Assembly (NCBI GenBank): GCA_003485015.1
Contig: DNCN01000019.1
Span: 1 to 17,308, forward strand
Reading direction: 5' to 3'
Source: a bacterium
Lineage (GTDB): Bacteria; UBA9089
DNA length: 17,308 nt
Under the pieces are notes generated by a model. The model saw only the letters and a list, made by a program, of their open reading frames with translations. It was not told the origin of the DNA and did not search any database. The position numbers and the translations under genes are program-made. Of this stretch, positions 1 through 6,870 are shown piece after piece. How positions within the stretch are numbered: position 1 is the stretch's first letter; each line of letters starts with the position of its first letter.

Positions 1-171
1 GGCATTGGGAGTGATATGAATATCCTCAACCACTACGGAATTAGATCCCTCATCTTAGGGATAGGAATAAAAGGGGCCCACACCAGACAAGAGCACATCT
101 CTATCCAGGACCTTTGTCAATCTTGTGAATGGCTCCTTTCTATTATCAAATCTACCTCTCATCTGGAATAA
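1..171 (+). CDS. M20-family peptidase, PepT-like, C-terminal end (partial)
   Basis: An open frame runs from the first base to a TAA at 169-171, giving 56 residues with no start in the window. The residues contain GSDMNILNHYGI, then LILGIGIKGAHTRQEHI, then an amphipathic tail. This matches the end of tripeptidase T-like metallopeptidases of the M20 family, where GGSDAN(I/V)FN is followed by a glycine-rich strand, the metal-ligand histidine (VHT in relatives, AHT here) and a short helix. Family knowledge: these are cytosolic di-zinc aminopeptidases that trim small peptides. Typical members are about 370-410 residues, so roughly the last seventh is present. The methionine in GSDMN, where alanine is usual, is slightly odd. 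The assignment rests on remembered motif similarity only. Confidence 0.72.
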   Translation, partial: GIGSDMNILNHYGIRSLILGIGIKGAHTRQEHISIQDLCQSCEWLLSIIKSTSHLE

Positions 172-305
172 ACAGTCCAATTTTCTAATGTTATTCAAAT
201 CTAAAATAAAAAGTAGAGTTCAAACAAAGTCATCTAAAAGAAGTTATAGATTATAGTAAATGACTAATATACCAGCATCCAAGGAATAATAATCACTCTC
301 ATAGC

Positions 306-506
306 TTGCAAAACATAACTATACGGCTATCGCGGGGGGATATAGATACAACTGCGGCAATGGCAAGAGCAATCAGCGGTGCTTACATAGGGCTAATAGA
401 GGCAATCCCTTTAGATATCGCCCATAGATTAACAGATCGAGGAGCCCGGGGTTTCGATAAATTGGTTGAATTGGATGAAATGATAGGCTGGAATCGAGTT
501 TATTAG
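306..506 (+). pseudogene. ADP-ribosylglycohydrolase C-terminal remnant
   Basis: The 66-codon frame starts with TTG and ends in TAG at 504-506. It contains RGDIDTTAAMARAISGAYIG followed by LIEAIP. This resembles the C-terminal block of ADP-ribosylglycohydrolases (DraG/ARH family), GGDTDTxAAxxGAxxGAYxGxxAIP, whose aspartates bind the active-site Mg2+ ions. A full protein has about 250-350 residues. Reading upstream in the same frame reaches a stop at 261-263 with no family-like residues, and the sequence between 172 and 305 is AT-rich with stops in all frames. I read this as the tail of a gene whose front has been lost. Motif decay (RGDID for GGDTD) supports that. A short expressed peptide cannot be excluded. 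The stop lies 13 bases before the cupin gene, so the two may once have been co-transcribed. Confidence 0.5.
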
Positions 507-519
507 AGGAGGGGTAAGA

Positions 520-855
520 ATGGAGAAGGTAAATGAGAATGAGAAAGAATATCGTTTTGGCGATAAGGGACCAAAGTACCTCTTTCGAGGGCCACGGATA
601 GAATGGGGTATCATCCTTTTAAAGCCGAATGATACCCTGGGCGCCCATTTTCACAATGAGATAGAGGAGACCTTCTATTTTACTGAGGGTGAACCACAGA
701 TGGTTATCAATGGCTTCTCACATCGTGTCAAAATAGGCGATGCCTTCAGGATTGAACCAAAAGAGAGGCATGATATTATCAATGACACTCCTCATTCTGT
801 AAAGACCATCTTCATAAAGGTTCCTTATAGCCCAGAAGATAAGGTGAGTTGTTAA
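520..855 (+). CDS. small single-domain cupin protein
   Basis: This encodes 111 residues forming one conserved-barrel (cupin_2 type) domain. Cupin motif 1 is visible around residues 40-58 as LGAHFHNEIEETFYFTEGE, with the two histidines and glutamate of the usual metal site. Motif 2 lies around residues 71-88, with GDAFRIEPKERHDI supplying the last histidine. Proteins this small are metal-binding and are found as isomerases, dioxygenases, sugar or polyketide enzymes, or ligand sensors; nothing here tells which. The ATG is preceded by a strong ribosome site (GAGGAGGGG at 506-514). The gene follows an ADP-ribosylglycohydrolase remnant and is followed by about 260 bases without a convincing gene, so context does not help. 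The fold call is confident; the function is unknown. Confidence 0.82.
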   Translation: MEKVNENEKEYRFGDKGPKYLFRGPRIEWGIILLKPNDTLGAHFHNEIEETFYFTEGEPQMVINGFSHRVKIGDAFRIEPKERHDIINDTPHSVKTIFIKVPYSPEDKVSC

Positions 856-1117
856 TGTGAGTCAGGGATTAATAGGTGTTTCGTGTTGCTCTTGTTGTTA
901 GTCTGTAAGTCCTCTCTTAGCAGCTTGGGCGCTGAAGCCAAAAGGGTTAATCCTAACTTTTTATTTGACTTACCCAATGGTTATAGGCTATAATTAAGAT
1001 TGAAAAAGCAAACTTTGGGAAGCGCTTAAACCTATATCCTAATTATCTAAAAATATTGAACTTCCCTGAGGTTGTTGGATATGTGTATTCGTTAAAAAAT
1101 AACAGTGAGGTGATTGA
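856..1117 (+). other. intergenic region with rpmE promoter and leader
   Basis: This is 262 bases without a convincing gene. It holds a sigma-70-type promoter (965-994, listed separately) and a leader of about 117 bases before rpmE. The leader contains an 8-base palindrome AAGCGCTT at 1020-1027 and an SD-like GTGAGGTGA just before the rpmE ATG. A weak hairpin with G-U pairs (GGGTTA-ATCC-TAACTT, about 948-963) followed by a short T run could end the cupin transcript, but I do not trust it. A 14-codon frame at 857-901 is discussed in the findings. Confidence 0.5.
965..994 (+). promoter_or_regulatory. promoter for rpmE-thyX-prfA
   Basis: TTGACT at 965-970 and a perfect TATAAT at 989-994 are separated by 18 bases. 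The expected start of transcription is about 1001, giving a leader near 117 bases before rpmE. It is the only good sigma-70 match upstream of the operon. Confidence 0.65.
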
Positions 1118-1336
1118 ATGAAGAAAGGTATCCATCCCGAATATAAAGAGACGATTATCGTTTGTGCCTGTGGGGCAACCTATCCCACTCGGAGCACGGT
1201 CCCCAATTTAAAGGTGGAGATCTGCTCCAATTGCCACCCTTTCTTTACAGGAAAACAGAAACTGGTGGATACTGCTGGTCGGGTTGAAAGATTCCGCAAA
1301 CGGTATGGATATACCGAAACCAACGATGAAGGTTGA
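1118..1336 (+). CDS. rpmE: 50S ribosomal protein L31 (zinc-binding form)
   Basis: The 72 residues match the usual bacterial L31 length. The N-terminus MKKGIHPEYKE and the central block CSNCHPFFTGKQKLVDTAGRVERF are diagnostic. Four cysteines at 16, 18, 36 and 39 form the zinc site, so this is the C+ (zinc) form rather than the zinc-independent paralogue. L31 bridges the large and small subunits on the ribosome. The ATG has an SD-like GTGAGGTGA upstream and lies about 117 bases after a good promoter. The 3' end overlaps the probable thyX start by 11 bases, so the two are translationally linked. No rho gene is visible upstream, although rho often precedes rpmE in other bacteria. Confidence 0.97.
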   Translation: MKKGIHPEYKETIIVCACGATYPTRSTVPNLKVEICSNCHPFFTGKQKLVDTAGRVERFRKRYGYTETNDEG

Positions 1337-1997
1337 ACTGATTAGATTTACCGAGGAACCTGAGCTGGTAGTTGCTTTAGCTGCAAAACTCTGCTATTCT
1401 GCCGCCGACATTGATCGATTGAAGGAAAAGGTAGATAAGGAGGAGGTAGGTAGATTTATCGATAAACTCCTTAATCTAGGTCACACCTCTCCTTTTGAAC
1501 ATGCCTCCTTCACCTTTGGTATTGAAGGTATTTCACGGGTAACTAGCCATCAGTTAGTCCGCCACAGAATTGCTTCCTATTCCCAGCAGAGCCAACGTTA
1601 TGTCAAACTGGAGGGTTTCAGCTACATCATCCCGCCAGAGATATCTAAAGATGAAAAGCTGAAAAGAGAGTTCGAGGAGGCAATGGAGGGGCTTCAGACC
1701 CTTTATGTACGTCTCATCGAAAACGGGGTTTCGCCAGAGGATGCCCGATATGTCCTGCCTGGCGGATGTGAGACAAAACTGATGGTCACTATGAATGCCC
1801 GGGAGCTCTTTCATTTCTTTAGTCTCCGCTGTTGCAACCGAGCCCAGTGGGAGATAAGAGAGATGGCGGACCTGATGTTGGAACGGGTTAAGGGCGTGGT
1901 CCCTTATATCTTTAAAGAGGCTGGACCCCCCTGTATTAAAGGTTCCTGTCCTGAAGGTAAAATGAGCTGTGGTCGACCAAGGAGGAGTCTGCAATAA
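1326..1997 (+). CDS. thyX: flavin-dependent thymidylate synthase ThyX
   Basis: ThyX methylates dUMP to dTMP with methylene-tetrahydrofolate, using FAD and NADPH, and replaces ThyA in many anaerobes and thermophiles. The signature RHRX7S is at residues 79-89 (RHRIASYSQQS), preceded by SPFEHASF at 55-62. The C-terminal half has NARELFHFFSLRCCNRAQWEIR, with the substrate-binding arginine region, and a cysteine-rich end (C203, C208, C215) like that of Firmicute ThyX. I chose ATG 1326 because family members begin MKVELI, giving 223 residues. The open frame extends upstream to ATG 1305 and TTG 1284, which lack family similarity. No clear SD precedes 1326; the 11-base overlap with rpmE suggests translational coupling. 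The gene sits between rpmE and prfA, the position held by thymidine kinase in Bacillus. Confidence 0.95.
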   Translation: MKVELIRFTEEPELVVALAAKLCYSAADIDRLKEKVDKEEVGRFIDKLLNLGHTSPFEHASFTFGIEGISRVTSHQLVRHRIASYSQQSQRYVKLEGFSYIIPPEISKDEKLKREFEEAMEGLQTLYVRLIENGVSPEDARYVLPGGCETKLMVTMNARELFHFFSLRCCNRAQWEIREMADLMLERVKGVVPYIFKEAGPPCIKGSCPEGKMSCGRPRRSLQ

Positions 1998-2001
1998 ACC
2001 A

Positions 2002-3066
2002 ATGGACCTTGAAAGACTAAAAGAGATCGAAGAGAGATTCAATGAGTTGACAAGACTCCTTTCTCAACCCCAAGAGGAGGCTTCATCTTACAAGAAGTAT
2101 GCTCAGGAGAGGGCAGCACTCTCTCCAATAGTGGATATATTCAATGAATATAAGAAAATAACCGTGGAGATAGAAGAGACTAAGGAATTGGCCGCTAATA
2201 AAGAGGATCAAGAGCTTAACCTCCTGGCTTTAGAGGAGCTAGAGAGGCTCGAATTAAGAAAGAATGAGACAGAGGAGAGGCTGAACTCTCTCCTTCTTCC
2301 CCAAGAACCAAACGACGAAAGGTCAGCCATTATGGAGATTCGGGCGGGGACAGGGGGGGATGAGTCTACTCTATTCGTGGCTGATCTCTTCCGGATGTAC
2401 AGCCGGTATATCCAAAGCAAGGGCTGGAAGATAGAATTGATGAGCACTCATTCTACCGGCATAGGTGGATTCAAAGAGATCATCTTTGGCGTGAGCGGCC
2501 GGGGTGTCTATGGTCAACTCAAGTATGAGGCTGGAGGCCATCGTGTTCAACGGGTCCCTGCGACCGAAGCGAGTGGTCGTATTCATACCTCAGCAGCTAC
2601 GGTGGCCGTCTTACCCGAGGCTGAAGAGATAGAGGTAGAGATCAGACCAGAGGATATCCGCATCGATGTCTTCAGATCATCAGGCCCAGGTGGACAATCA
2701 GTCAATACCACTGACTCTGCAGTTCGAATTACCCATTTACCCACTGGGATGGTTGTTACTTGTCAAGACGAAAAATCCCAGCACAAGAATCGGGCCAAGG
2801 CTATACGGGTCTTACGAGCCCGACTCCTCGATAAGGCTCAATGGGAAGGGAAGGCAAGAGAGTCGCAAGAGAGAAAGCGCCAGATCGGTTCAGGAGACCG
2901 CAGCGAAAAGATCAGGACCTACAACTTTCCCCAGAACCGGGTCACAGACCACCGGATCAACCTCACCCTTCATAAACTGGACCGTATCTTAGAGGGAGAA
3001 CTTGATGAACTCCTTTCTGCTCTAATTAAGAGCGATAAAAGAGATCAGCTCAAAAAGGTAAGTTGA
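2002..3066 (+). CDS. prfA: peptide chain release factor 1
   Basis: RF1 ends translation at UAA and UAG by triggering hydrolysis of peptidyl-tRNA. The 354 residues match the family length. The stop-codon recognition tripeptide PAT is at 186-188, in the context HRVQRVPATEASGRIHTSAATV, which distinguishes RF1 from RF2 (SPF). The catalytic GGQ is at 230-232 in SGPGGQSVNTTDSAV; its glutamine is the residue methylated by PrmC. The N-terminal 100 residues form the usual charged helical domain. ATG 2002 is preferred over an upstream GTG at 1969 because it matches the family N-terminus; GGAGGAG at 1981-1987 inside the thyX end can serve as its ribosome site, at a slightly long spacing. It lies 4 bases after thyX. 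The expected partner prmC is not the next gene. Confidence 0.97.
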   Translation: MDLERLKEIEERFNELTRLLSQPQEEASSYKKYAQERAALSPIVDIFNEYKKITVEIEETKELAANKEDQELNLLALEELERLELRKNETEERLNSLLLPQEPNDERSAIMEIRAGTGGDESTLFVADLFRMYSRYIQSKGWKIELMSTHSTGIGGFKEIIFGVSGRGVYGQLKYEAGGHRVQRVPATEASGRIHTSAATVAVLPEAEEIEVEIRPEDIRIDVFRSSGPGGQSVNTTDSAVRITHLPTGMVVTCQDEKSQHKNRAKAIRVLRARLLDKAQWEGKARESQERKRQIGSGDRSEKIRTYNFPQNRVTDHRINLTLHKLDRILEGELDELLSALIKSDKRDQLKKVS

Positions 3067-3097
3067 ATACCGATTAACCTCATTGAGAGTTTTTTCG

Positions 3098-4327
3098 TTG
3101 AGAATCATCGCCGATCTTCATATCCATTCCAAGTTCTCAAGGGCCACAAGTGGGGAGATGGTCATCGAACATCTCTCCCGCGCAGCGAAGATCAAGGGGA
3201 TTGATCTTCTGGGAACTGGAGACTTCACTCATCCAACCTGGCTTAAAGAACTCAAGGAGAGACTTAACCCACTTGGAAATGGTCTCTTTATCCATAAGGG
3301 AACTCATTACATTCTGACAGCAGAGGTATCGAATATCTTCTTCCAGGAGGGGAAGATACGAAAGATCCATAACATCATCTTCGCCCCAGATTTCGAGACC
3401 GTGGAGAAGATCAACCGGAGACTCTCCCGGTTTGGAAACCTGACAGCTGATGGTCGGCCTATACTGAGGCTTCCAGCCAAAGACCTGGTAACCGAAGTTC
3501 TTGAGACCTCTCCCTTATCCATGATGATCCCTGGCCACATCTGGACACCCCACTTCTCCTTATTTGGTTCGAACAATGGGTTTGACTCCATCGAGGAGTG
3601 TTTTGGGGATAATAAGGCCCATATCTATGCCCTTGAGACAGGACTATCGAGTGACCCAGAGATGAACTGGCGTCTCTCCTCTTTGGATAGATTCACCCTG
3701 ATCTCCAACTCCGATGCCCACTCTCCAAGTCGGCTTGGGCGGGAGGCCAACATCTTCGAAGGAGAATTGAGTTACGAGGAGCTCACTACTATCCTTAAAG
3801 AGAAGGATAGATTGAAGTTTCTGCTGACGACCGAATACTTCCCAGAGGAAGGAAAGTACCACTATGACGGCCATAGAAAATGCCAGGTGGTTCTCTCACC
3901 TAAGGAGAGTCTCGCTCATAAGAATCTTTGCCCTGTCTGTAGACGAAGGCTAACCATAGGAGTGATGCATCGAGTTGAGGAGCTTGCTGATCGGGAGGAG
4001 GGTTTTGTCCCCAAAAATTCAATCCCCTTCAAACGGCTCGTCCCCTTGGAAGAGATAATAAGTAAGGCTATAGAGAAAGGGAGAGATACAGCAGCTGTTG
4101 AAGCTGAGTATCAGAGGCTCATCCAACATTTTGGATCAGAGTTTAGAATACTTCTTGATCTCGATGAAGAAGAGATGAAAGAAGCTATGCCGCCCAAGAT
4201 TCTGAAAGGGATTATTAGGGTTCGCCGGGGTGAACTCATCATCCGACCAGGATATGACGGCGAATATGGGGAGATCAGCCTCTTTAAAAAAGAGGAAGAT
4301 AAACCCGTTCAGCTCACCTTTTTCTAG
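3098..4327 (+). CDS. EndoQ-like PHP-domain DNA repair endonuclease (TIGR00375 family)
   Basis: The protein begins with the PHP metal motif ADLHIHSKFSRAT (about residues 5-17) and carries later metal-site blocks: GTGDFTHP (39-46), NIIFAPDF (92-99), PGHIWTPHFSLFG (145-157) and SNSDAHSPSRLGREANIF (203-220). A zinc-binding segment follows, with C262, CPVC at 278-281 and IGVMHRVEELADR. This arrangement matches the PHP family that includes endonuclease Q, which nicks DNA 5' to deaminated bases (uracil, hypoxanthine, xanthine) and abasic sites. EndoQ is known mainly from archaea and some Bacillus-related bacteria. The length (409 residues) agrees. I favour TTG 3098 (MRIIADLHIH) with GAGAG at 3085-3089 as a weak SD; TTG 3083 is also possible. 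It follows prfA by about 31 bases. Activity is inferred from family, not proven. Confidence 0.85.
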   Translation: MRIIADLHIHSKFSRATSGEMVIEHLSRAAKIKGIDLLGTGDFTHPTWLKELKERLNPLGNGLFIHKGTHYILTAEVSNIFFQEGKIRKIHNIIFAPDFETVEKINRRLSRFGNLTADGRPILRLPAKDLVTEVLETSPLSMMIPGHIWTPHFSLFGSNNGFDSIEECFGDNKAHIYALETGLSSDPEMNWRLSSLDRFTLISNSDAHSPSRLGREANIFEGELSYEELTTILKEKDRLKFLLTTEYFPEEGKYHYDGHRKCQVVLSPKESLAHKNLCPVCRRRLTIGVMHRVEELADREEGFVPKNSIPFKRLVPLEEIISKAIEKGRDTAAVEAEYQRLIQHFGSEFRILLDLDEEEMKEAMPPKILKGIIRVRRGELIIRPGYDGEYGEISLFKKEEDKPVQLTFF

Positions 4328-4334
4328 TCCCCTA

Positions 4335-5252
4335 TTACCCTTGGGATAAGCTCCTCAAGTATTCAATCGTCTCGGTGAAATCATCCGGCGGATTAGAGTG
4401 GAATTCGAGGTATTCTTTTGTCTTTGGGTGGTGAAGGCCAAGCATCGCAGCATGGAGGGCCTGCCGTTTTATAGGTAGCTTTGTATCTTCTTTATGCCGA
4501 CCATACTTCTTATCCCCCACCACTGGATGGCCAATATGGGCTAAGTGTACCCTGATCTGATGGGTGCGTCCAGTGTGAAGAGAGACCTCAAGTAGGGTGT
4601 AGCCCTTATTGAATCTTTCAATCACCCGAAAGTTAGTCTTAGCCGATCGGCTCTTTCTTCCAAAGACCCGCATCTTATTTCCGCCTCTAAAAGCCCGGCC
4701 GATGGGTAGACCTATCTCCCCTTCATCCTTCTTTACTTGACCATAAACCAGAGCGAGGTATCTGCGTTTGATCTTCTGTAGCTTAAGATCCTGGATGAGG
4801 TTTACATAAGCCTCATCTTCCTTGGCTACCACCAGAAGGCCTGAGGTTTCCTTGTCTAAACGGTGCACAATTCCTGGTCGAAGTTCCCCTCCCAAAGAGG
4901 AGAGCGTAGTGCCGTAACCCAACAAGGCATTGACTAGAGTCCCTTCTCTTACAAGATGGGTAGGATGGGTGATCATTCCTGCTGGTTTTGAAATGACTAG
5001 AATCCTTTTATCTTCGTAAACAATTTCGAGGAGAATGTTTTCTCTTTTTAGGGCTTGCGGTTTAGATATGGTTACTTTTACTTCCTCGCCTTCGTTCATG
5101 TGTTTTGCGGGACGAGTGATGATTCTACCGTTTATCGAAACCTGACCCTCTTCGATGAGACGCTTGAGATAGGATCGAGAGAAAGGAAGGTGTTTTGCCA
5201 GATACAGATCCAGCCGCAGGCCAATCTCATTGGGAGAGACGACGAGTCTCAT
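4335..5252 (-). CDS. rluD: RluA/RluD-family 23S rRNA pseudouridine synthase
   Basis: The 305-residue protein has an N-terminal S4 RNA-binding domain (about 1-62; RLDLYLAKHLPFSRSYLKRLIEEGQVSING) and a pseudouridine synthase domain. The catalytic aspartate is D133 in HRLDKETSGLLVVAK. The later block LHTGRTHQIRVHLAHIGHPVVGDKKYG (about 220-246) is typical. The family converts specific uridines in rRNA or tRNA to pseudouridine. RluD, acting on helix 69 of 23S rRNA, is the nearest match by architecture, but the exact target cannot be read here. Its ATG at 5250-5252 lies inside the end of lgt (26-base overlap), so it is the last gene of the minus-strand operon. It corresponds in position to ylyB of Bacillus. 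It converges with the EndoQ gene, leaving 7 bases and no clear terminator. Confidence 0.93.
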   Translation of the reverse strand: MRLVVSPNEIGLRLDLYLAKHLPFSRSYLKRLIEEGQVSINGRIITRPAKHMNEGEEVKVTISKPQALKRENILLEIVYEDKRILVISKPAGMITHPTHLVREGTLVNALLGYGTTLSSLGGELRPGIVHRLDKETSGLLVVAKEDEAYVNLIQDLKLQKIKRRYLALVYGQVKKDEGEIGLPIGRAFRGGNKMRVFGRKSRSAKTNFRVIERFNKGYTLLEVSLHTGRTHQIRVHLAHIGHPVVGDKKYGRHKEDTKLPIKRQALHAAMLGLHHPKTKEYLEFHSNPPDDFTETIEYLRSLSQG

Positions 5253-6000
5253 TCTTCTTTATAAGATAGGCAATTCCAGCACTAATTCCTATAATAAGGC
5301 TCAGATATTGAGGGTGGGTCAGGGAGAGTAAAGCTTCAGGATTATCCCCCCGAAGATTTTCTATCATAAACCGGCTAAGGCCATACAATATGAGATAAAG
5401 AAGGGATATCTCTCCTTCAAACCTTGCCTTCGGCCGCCGCAAGGCGAGAATAAGAAAGATGGAGAGGTTGACCAAGGAGGAATAGATCTGGGTCGGATGT
5501 AAGGACATAGAGCCGTAATGGCCATAGGCAGGTGAACCTATCTCAAAGTGCATACCCCAGGGGAGTGTGGTTGGACAACCGTAACAGCAACCATAGAGGA
5601 GACAGCCAATGCGTCCAATGGATTGGCCCACAGCAACAGAGGGGGCGACAAGATCAGCCACTTTAAAAAGGGGAAGTCCCTTCTTAATAACATACCAGAA
5701 TCCTACCACAATGGCCGTAATAAATCCACCATAGAAAACAAGCCCACCTTCATTAAGGAAGATGATCTTACTTGGAGAAGAGAGGAAGAAATCAAGGTTT
5801 AGAAGGACATAGAGGAGTCTTGCACCAACAATTGAAGAGATAAGAACATAGAGTCCTAAATCGAGGATGACCTCTTTAGGTATCTTTGATCTTGCTGCTT
5901 CCTGTTTGGCCAGATAGATACCCACCAAAAAAGCCACGGCAAGCATAAAGCCATAAGAATAGATAGTGATTAGCCCGATTCTGAATAAGATCGGATGCAA
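5227..6000 (-). CDS. lgt: prolipoprotein diacylglyceryl transferase
   Basis: Lgt moves diacylglycerol from phosphatidylglycerol to the lipobox cysteine of pre-lipoproteins in the inner membrane. The 257 residues begin MHPILFRIGLITIYSYG, as is usual, and contain several hydrophobic segments. The signature region reads VGQSIGRIGCLLYGCCYGCPTT (about residues 122-143), followed by LHPTQIYSS. The cysteine-rich version (GCLLYGCCYG in place of the enterobacterial GNFINGE) is seen in other anaerobic and delta-type lineages. The start is TTG at 5998-6000, with AAAGGG just upstream inside the lspA stop region; no ATG fits the family N-terminus. It lies 3 bases after lspA, placing the first two steps of lipoprotein maturation side by side, and overlaps rluD at its end. 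Confidence 0.94.
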   Translation of the reverse strand: MHPILFRIGLITIYSYGFMLAVAFLVGIYLAKQEAARSKIPKEVILDLGLYVLISSIVGARLLYVLLNLDFFLSSPSKIIFLNEGGLVFYGGFITAIVVGFWYVIKKGLPLFKVADLVAPSVAVGQSIGRIGCLLYGCCYGCPTTLPWGMHFEIGSPAYGHYGSMSLHPTQIYSSLVNLSIFLILALRRPKARFEGEISLLYLILYGLSRFMIENLRGDNPEALLSLTHPQYLSLIIGISAGIAYLIKKNETRRLSQ

Positions 6001-6003
6001 ATA

Positions 6004-6450
6004 TTACCCTTTCTTGATCCAACGGCAGATGAGTATTCCTACGCCCAAACAGATACTAACATCAGCCAAGTTGAAGACTGGCCATCGATACTGCCCTAAG
6101 CCAATATCCAGAAAATCGATCACCCCTCCCAGCCTCAACCGATCAAAGAAGTTTCCCATTGCTCCACCTAAGAGTAATCCTGTCCCAAACCTTATCCATC
6201 TGTCTTGATGGTTCAATCGTCTATAAAATAAAGGGATAGCAATAATAACCACTAGGCCAGTGACTATTAAAAAGAGTCCTTGACCTTGAAGAAATCCCAG
6301 GGCAATTCCCTCATTTTTGATATGGGTAATGCGCCAGATGTCTCTCCAGACAGCCGAGGTCTCCCCCTCAGCCATACTCGTCTGGACAATCCACTTGCTT
6401 ATCTGGTCTAAAAGAAGAACAATTCCTCCCACAGAAAGAAGATCTTTCAT
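6004..6450 (-). CDS. lspA: lipoprotein signal peptidase (signal peptidase II)
   Basis: LspA is a membrane aspartyl protease that removes the signal peptide from diacylglyceryl-modified lipoproteins. The 148-residue protein has four hydrophobic segments (near 5-20, 58-76, 88-100, 130-145). Conserved sites are D15 (LLLDQ), N100-x-x-D103 in GNFFDRLRLGGVIDF, and D130 in FNLADVSICLG; D103 and D130 fit the catalytic pair. KNEGIALGF (45-53) fits the NxGxAFG block. The gene starts at ATG 6448-6450, 6 bases after the TraR/DksA-like gene, with GGGTGA directly upstream as a close ribosome site. The next gene is lgt, so the two lipoprotein enzymes are coupled. Confidence 0.95.
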   Translation of the reverse strand: MKDLLSVGGIVLLLDQISKWIVQTSMAEGETSAVWRDIWRITHIKNEGIALGFLQGQGLFLIVTGLVVIIAIPLFYRRLNHQDRWIRFGTGLLLGGAMGNFFDRLRLGGVIDFLDIGLGQYRWPVFNLADVSICLGVGILICRWIKKG

Positions 6451-6456
6451 TCACCC

Positions 6457-6822
6457 TTATCTTTCTTTACTTTGACACTCTATGCAGTAGCGGGCATAAG
6501 GCTTTGCCTTGAGTCGTTTAGGCTCAATAGAATTTCCACAATCCTCGCAAGAACCAAATTTCCCCTTTTCTAGACGGTAAAGGGCCTCTTCTATCTCATA
6601 GAGGAGTTCACTCTCTCTATTAATAAAATTGATGTTCTTCTCTATCTCATACCCATCAGCAGACATATCGGCCATATGCTGGGTATACCCTGAGAGCTCA
6701 CCCGCTGCCTCTCTTGGAGAACTATGAAGGTAGTCTGCCTCAAGCCGCTCCATCTTCTTTAAACACTCTTGGCGGAGATCAAGTAGGATCTTCTTATACT
6801 CCTCTAGACTACGTAGCTTCAT
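6457..6822 (-). CDS. TraR/DksA-type C4 zinc-finger protein (YlyA-like)
   Basis: The 121-residue protein has a long helical front half and a C-terminal C4 zinc finger: C92-x2-C95 and C113-x2-C116 (SCEDCGNSIEPKRLKAKPYARYCIEC). Family members bind the RNA polymerase secondary channel and modulate initiation, in E. coli together with ppGpp. Position between ileS and lspA is the same as YlyA in Bacillus subtilis. By hand alignment, the coiled-coil tip DxxDxA of E. coli DksA reads HxxDxS here (around residues 49-54), so identical function should not be assumed. The start has a strong AAAGGAGG ribosome site. It could also be called dksA in automated annotation. Confidence 0.88.
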   Translation of the reverse strand: MKLRSLEEYKKILLDLRQECLKKMERLEADYLHSSPREAAGELSGYTQHMADMSADGYEIEKNINFINRESELLYEIEEALYRLEKGKFGSCEDCGNSIEPKRLKAKPYARYCIECQSKER

Positions 6823-6842
6823 ATCTTCCTCCTTTTGATTGA

Positions 6843-6870
6843 CATTCTTCTATTGTCTATCTTCTATCTG
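6843..6870 (-). repeat. degenerate period-7 repeat after ileS
   Basis: Read on the minus strand, the gap between the ileS stop and the next gene's ribosome site is four imperfect heptamers: CAGATAG, AAGATAG, ACAATAG, AAGAATG. It begins directly after the ileS TGA codon. A second tract with period 7 but a different unit lies inside ileS. Confidence 0.5.

Noticed and set aside
1284..1325. Upstream TTG 1284 or ATG 1305 as the start of thyX.
   Set aside because: The extra residues lack family similarity and lie within rpmE; relatives begin at MKVELI.
1554..2042. Long 162-codon minus-strand frame opposite thyX.
   Set aside because: It is a shadow of thyX, whose motifs and codon usage are clear; the antisense translation resembles no family.
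4279..4295. CCTCTT-TAAAA-AAGAGG hairpin near the end of the EndoQ-like gene, considered as a terminator.
   Set aside because: It lies inside the coding region and is not followed by a T run.
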